A stretch of 64,000 nucleotides of DNA from Acetatifactor muris (lineage in GTDB: Bacteria; Bacillota; Clostridia; Lachnospirales; Lachnospiraceae). The notes below the pieces were generated by a model. That model was not told where the DNA came from and made no database searches. It worked only from the letters and a program-made list of their open reading frames with translations. Both the position numbers and the translations under genes were made by a program. Below, in pieces: positions 60,298 to 64,000 of the stretch. Numbering within the stretch: position 1 is the first letter of the stretch; every line of letters begins with the position of its first letter. The stretch covers positions 1 through 64,000 of the forward strand of contig NZ_JANJZD010000013.1 in assembly GCF_024623325.1 (NCBI RefSeq). The letters are read 5' to 3'.

Positions 60298-61365
60298 TTA
60301 TGTTATATTAATACTACTCACAATTTGCTGGCAATTTTTTTCAAATTCACTCAATGTATAACATACTTTTACATTCTCATGTGTTTCCTGCAAATCAGAT
60401 AACACCTTAAAATCTTTTAATTCATATACAATAATTGGATTATCATATCCTGCTCTAATATAATCATATGCCAAGGTACTTGGTCCGGAAAAAATAACAT
60501 CAAAATTCATTTCCTTCTTTTTTCCCTCCACAAGCTTCATCCTTTCCCTGTTTAGAAAATTCTTTCTAATTTTAGATAAAGGATGGAGCATTACAATATA
60601 TTCTGCATTAAAGCAATACTTTTCTACCAGTCGAATGAGCTCGGTCATCTCCTCAATCGGGGTATCAATAATTCCAATTCGCTTACCACTTTTTTCAGTA
60701 TATTGAAAATCTACAGAACTGACATATTCAGTTTGATATTCACAATTTGAGTTCAATATTATCTGATTTTTAAATTTCTCAACTTCATTTTCATCAAAAG
60801 CTATAATTCTATTCACAGGTATTTTATGAGGTAACTTCATGTTATTACTTAACAGCCCATGTTGCCTCATGCAATATTTTTTCCCAAATTGCACTGACAG
60901 AAGAGCAATCTGTGTCGTCAGTCGATCATAATGTCCATATCCCCAAATTTGATCAGCCTTATATATAGAAAAAAATTCTCTCCAAAGAATATAATCCAAA
61001 AAATATCCAAAAGGGATCTCTTTATTTTTCTTTAGCCTACATGCCATGATTATAAGCTTTATTCTCGAAAAATACCCAATATATGATACATGTGTCAACA
61101 TCTTGTGATAATCAAATATACTCCTTGATGTTAATGCGTATTGTAGTGTAAGAATGTCTTCATGACCTTTGCGCCTCATTTCCGCCTTACCGCTGACAAC
61201 AAACAATTCTGAGGAATCTGCTTTATGGTACTTATTAAAAAGACAGATAAAAAGAGAGTACCAACAGACCTTCGTCCCGTTTTTCGCTCTGCCAACTGCT
61301 TTATCGTTTTCAACTATCTTACTTATATTTTCATAATCACATTTTTTAATAAGAATTCTTTTCAT
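60298..61365 (-). CDS. Putative glycosyltransferase with HP motif, not assigned to a family
   Basis: A 355-residue soluble protein not recognised with certainty. The second half shows RIGIIDTPIEEMTELIRLVE, EYIVMLHPLSKIRKNF and FSGPSTLAYDYIRAG, i.e. an HP motif followed by a G-P-S-T turn as in GT-B enzymes of the bacterial sialyltransferase/KDO-transferase type. The D/E-D/E-G motif of sialyltransferases is not evident. Its position among GT genes of a locus making a CMP-nonulosonate makes it a candidate for the matching transferase. Confidence 0.5.
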   Translation of the reverse strand: MKRILIKKCDYENISKIVENDKAVGRAKNGTKVCWYSLFICLFNKYHKADSSELFVVSGKAEMRRKGHEDILTLQYALTSRSIFDYHKMLTHVSYIGYFSRIKLIIMACRLKKNKEIPFGYFLDYILWREFFSIYKADQIWGYGHYDRLTTQIALLSVQFGKKYCMRQHGLLSNNMKLPHKIPVNRIIAFDENEVEKFKNQIILNSNCEYQTEYVSSVDFQYTEKSGKRIGIIDTPIEEMTELIRLVEKYCFNAEYIVMLHPLSKIRKNFLNRERMKLVEGKKKEMNFDVIFSGPSTLAYDYIRAGYDNPIIVYELKDFKVLSDLQETHENVKVCYTLSEFEKNCQQIVSSINIT

Positions 61366-61556
61366 AACTCAATCGAATAACCCCAATGGACCACTATTAC
61401 TTACACACCTAAAAAGTGGGAGTGCAAACGCTATTACTGGCTACCACTAAAAGTCAACTTCCTCACTATCTTCTTTTCTTGATTTTTCCGATCGTTCTGT
61501 TATATTCTTCTTGATTATGTTAGAATATTCAAAAATCTTCAACAAATAGGAATTCT

Positions 61557-62714
61557 TCAACGCCTAATCCTCTTCTCAATCCCCAATTTCTCATATATCT
61601 TAATTCCAAAGTCATAAAGCTTCTCTTGACTTTTGAATTTCTCCACGCATTCCGGCAACTCATGATATGACCACAGCTCCTCTTCAGTAATCTCTAAACG
61701 TTTTGCCACCTCACAAAACAATTCTCTGCTTTCTTCTTCACTCAGCGGCGGCTGATCCAGAATTTTAAGCGCTTCATCCCTGGTCATCTGTTCTGTGATT
61801 ACTAATGTAGACAGCCATACTCTACGGATATCATGACCAAACCTGGTCGGCACCCAATATCCTTCAAGGAACTTTGTGATCAGATCCTCGAAGTGCTTTT
61901 GTCCATATGGAATATATCCATATTCCTGACATAATGTCTCTGTCATTTCCTTCTTTGTAAAGGGAACCAGATTTAATGGCTTCAATGTTTTGACTCCTAA
62001 TACATACGGAATCCAAAATTTGTGCTTAAAACCTGTTGTAAATTCATAATGCTTAATTGGCTTCTTACAATGTTTCTTGATTACATCCTTTAAATAAGTC
62101 CCATCGCCAGTGGGTCCTCCCCCTCTTCCCCAAGACGCCGGATCAGCTACAGCTTCTGTAGCAATGTTATATCCATTCAAGATATATTTAATACCAAGCT
62201 TTCTTGATAGTTTATCAATCAGTGCTATAAATGCGTGATCTTGAGGTACATCTAAAGATTCAAGTCCTGTACGAAACCATGCTAACTGTAATTCCCGCAT
62301 TTCTTCCCAGTCCATCTTTTCGATGTGCAATTCAACCTCAAGCTTATCTGTAAGTCTCCTGATATTTTCTTCTGCCACAGGAAGATTCCAGCCAGCATCA
62401 ATATGGAAAACATACGGTCTCAGTCCCCACTCCTTAACTGCCAGATGAAGCATATATGAGCTGTCCAGACCGCCAGATAAGCCTAAAATGCAATCATACT
62501 TTTTCCCTTTTCCACTTTCCTTAACCTGTTTAATCAGTATGTCAAGTTCTTTTTCATGTCCTTTTCCATGATTCCATTCCGGTAAAATGCGCTCTTTGTA
62601 CTCGTTACAACGCATACATACGCCATTGGAATCAAAAATAATATCCTCGTCGCTGGTATCCATTACGCAACATTTACAAATCTTATATGGTCTATTATAT
62701 TTACTTTTGATCAT
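61557..62714 (-). CDS. N-acetyl sugar amidotransferase (WbpG/PseA family)
   Basis: A 385-residue PP-loop ATPase. KICKCCVMDTSDEDIIFDSN, CMRCNEYKERILPEW form a zinc ribbon, ILGLSGGLDSSYMLHLAVKE the ATP pyrophosphatase loop near 80-98, and GRGGGPTGDGTYLKDVI a conserved end. These enzymes convert an acetamido group to an acetamidino group on rare sugars, usually with HisH/HisF-type partners, which are not in the window but could lie beyond 64,000. GGAGAAAGAAGTAA precedes the ATG. Confidence 0.88.
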   Translation of the reverse strand: MIKSKYNRPYKICKCCVMDTSDEDIIFDSNGVCMRCNEYKERILPEWNHGKGHEKELDILIKQVKESGKGKKYDCILGLSGGLDSSYMLHLAVKEWGLRPYVFHIDAGWNLPVAEENIRRLTDKLEVELHIEKMDWEEMRELQLAWFRTGLESLDVPQDHAFIALIDKLSRKLGIKYILNGYNIATEAVADPASWGRGGGPTGDGTYLKDVIKKHCKKPIKHYEFTTGFKHKFWIPYVLGVKTLKPLNLVPFTKKEMTETLCQEYGYIPYGQKHFEDLITKFLEGYWVPTRFGHDIRRVWLSTLVITEQMTRDEALKILDQPPLSEEESRELFCEVAKRLEITEEELWSYHELPECVEKFKSQEKLYDFGIKIYEKLGIEKRIRR

Positions 62715-62741
62715 TTACTTCTTTCTCCATTCAATACCTTT

Positions 62742-63956
62742 CTATCTACAATTCTCAAAGAGTATAGTTTCTAATTTATCCATAACCGTTTCAACAGAGA
62801 AATTGGCATTATAATATACCTTGGCATTCATCCCAAATTCATCTCTATTTTCCGATTTTAGAAATTCTTCTATTTTTTCAACGAAATCTTTTTCATCGTT
62901 GCCTCTTGCACAGAGGCCACAGCCACTTTCTTTTATTACATTGGGTATTTCTCCATTTGCACATGCAACAATTGGTTTGCCTGCCGCCATATAACTCTGC
63001 ACTTTAGCAGGTAATGTTAATGAAATTAGAGAATCGTTTGTTAATGTTACTATCATTGCATCTGCTAATGCATAATACTTAGGCATCTCTCTTGGTAATT
63101 TTCTTCCATGAAAGATAATATTATTTATCTTATATTTCCTCGCACAACTCTGAAGATTATCAAGTTCCTGTCCATCGCCTATAATATGAAAAAGTATTTT
63201 CTTTCCCTTGTCATATGTCTTCTTATTTTCAATAATTTTTGCCGCTTTTAAGACTACACCCAGGTTCTGCGCTGATCCAATATTTCCGGCAAACACAAAA
63301 TCTGTTGTGTCTTTCTCTTTTGGCTTGGGTATGTTATCAAACTCAGACAAAGCATATTGTGGTAAATAGTCTATTTTTTTCTCATGTATCCCGAACTCTG
63401 AAACGAAATACTCTTTGAATAATTTCGATGTCACAAGAATCATGTCTACATTTTGATAAATCTTTTTTGATATTCCATAATAAAACTTGTAAATTGCAGA
63501 CTCCTTTTTTACTCCACCAATACACAGACTTGCCGGCCACAAATCCATACAATACATAACGACTCTCTTGTTCCATTTCTTTGCATATGCGATAGCCGGC
63601 TCGACCATCATGACCGGAGATGACTGATTAGCAAAAACAACATCATAGCTACCATCTAATTTTTTTATTTTGTTCTTCGCTGATATAGGGTAGCTATGGT
63701 AATTCAAAAGTCTATGGATAGAATCATGTTTTCTTGATACGACTGGTACATGTGTAATATGTACTCCATTATGGTCTTCGTCCTTTATTTTATTATGTTC
63801 ATATCCCTTGTATATGTCGCCCATTGGATAGTTCGGTGTTCCTGTTATTGCATGAACATGATGGCCACGTTTTGCCATTTCTTCCATAGGATATAAAGAA
63901 GGGTATGGCTCAGGCCATCCGTATTGACATGTTGCTAATATTCTCATCTTGTCCAC
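62742..63956 (-). CDS. GT4 glycosyltransferase, WbuB-like (candidate FucNAc transferase)
   Basis: A 404-residue GT-B enzyme: ILATCQYGWPEPYPSLYPME, YCMDLWPASLCIGGV, FAGNIGSAQNLGVVLKAAKI and the donor end SLTLPAKVQSYMAAGKPIVA are typical of the WbuB subgroup, which includes FucNAc transferases. The capEFG genes of the same locus make UDP-L-FucNAc. The GTG at 63956 is used because GAGGAATAATTTT stands before it; an ATG three codons in lacks that spacing. Confidence 0.87.
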   Translation of the reverse strand: MDKMRILATCQYGWPEPYPSLYPMEEMAKRGHHVHAITGTPNYPMGDIYKGYEHNKIKDEDHNGVHITHVPVVSRKHDSIHRLLNYHSYPISAKNKIKKLDGSYDVVFANQSSPVMMVEPAIAYAKKWNKRVVMYCMDLWPASLCIGGVKKESAIYKFYYGISKKIYQNVDMILVTSKLFKEYFVSEFGIHEKKIDYLPQYALSEFDNIPKPKEKDTTDFVFAGNIGSAQNLGVVLKAAKIIENKKTYDKGKKILFHIIGDGQELDNLQSCARKYKINNIIFHGRKLPREMPKYYALADAMIVTLTNDSLISLTLPAKVQSYMAAGKPIVACANGEIPNVIKESGCGLCARGNDEKDFVEKIEEFLKSENRDEFGMNAKVYYNANFSVETVMDKLETILFENCR

Positions 63957-64000
63957 AAAATTATTCCTCAGTTAATTTTATGCTCGTTTCAAAATCGTAA

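Overview
The window looks like the chromosome of a gut-type clostridium, most probably a member of the Lachnospiraceae (Firmicutes). That is inferred from the conjugative-element family (CD1115-type VirD4, PcfB, Maff2, cysteine-rich VLP and DUF6017 proteins), from strong AGGAGG ribosome binding sites, from BlaI/M56 gene pairs and from a decayed Rpn-type PD-(D/E)XK transposase of the kind common in that family. No rRNA, tRNA or CRISPR array was seen.

Region 1 (1 to about 12,265) is one end of a Tn916/Tn1549-type integrative conjugative element, nearly all on the minus strand. It carries a DnaC-like ATPase (cut by the window edge), a RepA-type initiator with iteron-like repeats inside the gene, a VLP protein, a relaxase and MobC beside a candidate oriT, an HTH/sigma pair, a BlaI/BlaR1-like regulatory cassette, a truncated Maff2 gene, two small coupled genes, VirD4, PcfB, DUF5348 and a DUF6017 replication-type protein. 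The channel genes normally found between Maff2 and the sigma/HTH genes are absent here, so the element appears to be a deletion derivative. Two 150-nt imperfect hairpins flank the Maff2 remnant. Their arms differ almost only by G-U (G-T) wobbles on the plus strand, and the two copies differ from each other by compensatory changes; this is the most interesting unexplained structure in the window. The right end has tandem GTAGTAAATT repeats resembling integrase arm sites and cuts a host membrane-protein gene.

Region 2 (12,266 to 36,062) is cell-surface polysaccharide assembly: polytopic sugar-transfer or precursor proteins, two GT2 enzymes with membrane tails, a GNAT acetyltransferase, an SGNH hydrolase and a second membrane transferase on the plus strand, then a promoter-led operon gmd-glf-manC-pseC-membrane protein. 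A small island (serine recombinase, P-loop kinase, BlaI, BlaR1) separates it from pseB-wzz-O-antigen ligase.

Region 3 (36,137 to 64,000) is a long, mostly tightly spaced minus-strand sugar-nucleotide and repeat-unit operon. In order of transcription: WbuB-like GT4, N-acetyl sugar amidotransferase, a putative GT with an HP motif, Wzy, GT4, hddA, a frameshifted acetyltransferase, an SDR epimerase, gmhA, wzx, an HddC-GmhB fusion, then a nonulosonic-acid block (PtmE-like nucleotidyltransferase, two NeuD/LegH acyltransferases, NeuB, NeuC/LegG, two Gfo/Idh/MocA oxidoreductases, CMP-sugar synthetase, 4,6-dehydratase, LegC aminotransferase), a decayed transposase, and capE-capG-capF for UDP-L-FucNAc. 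Together the genes predict a Wzx/Wzy-dependent surface polymer or glycan containing FucNAc, a legionaminic/pseudaminic-type acid, a manno-heptose and galactofuranose. The 50.6 to 64 kb part is visibly more AT-rich than 12 to 35 kb, suggesting mosaic assembly.
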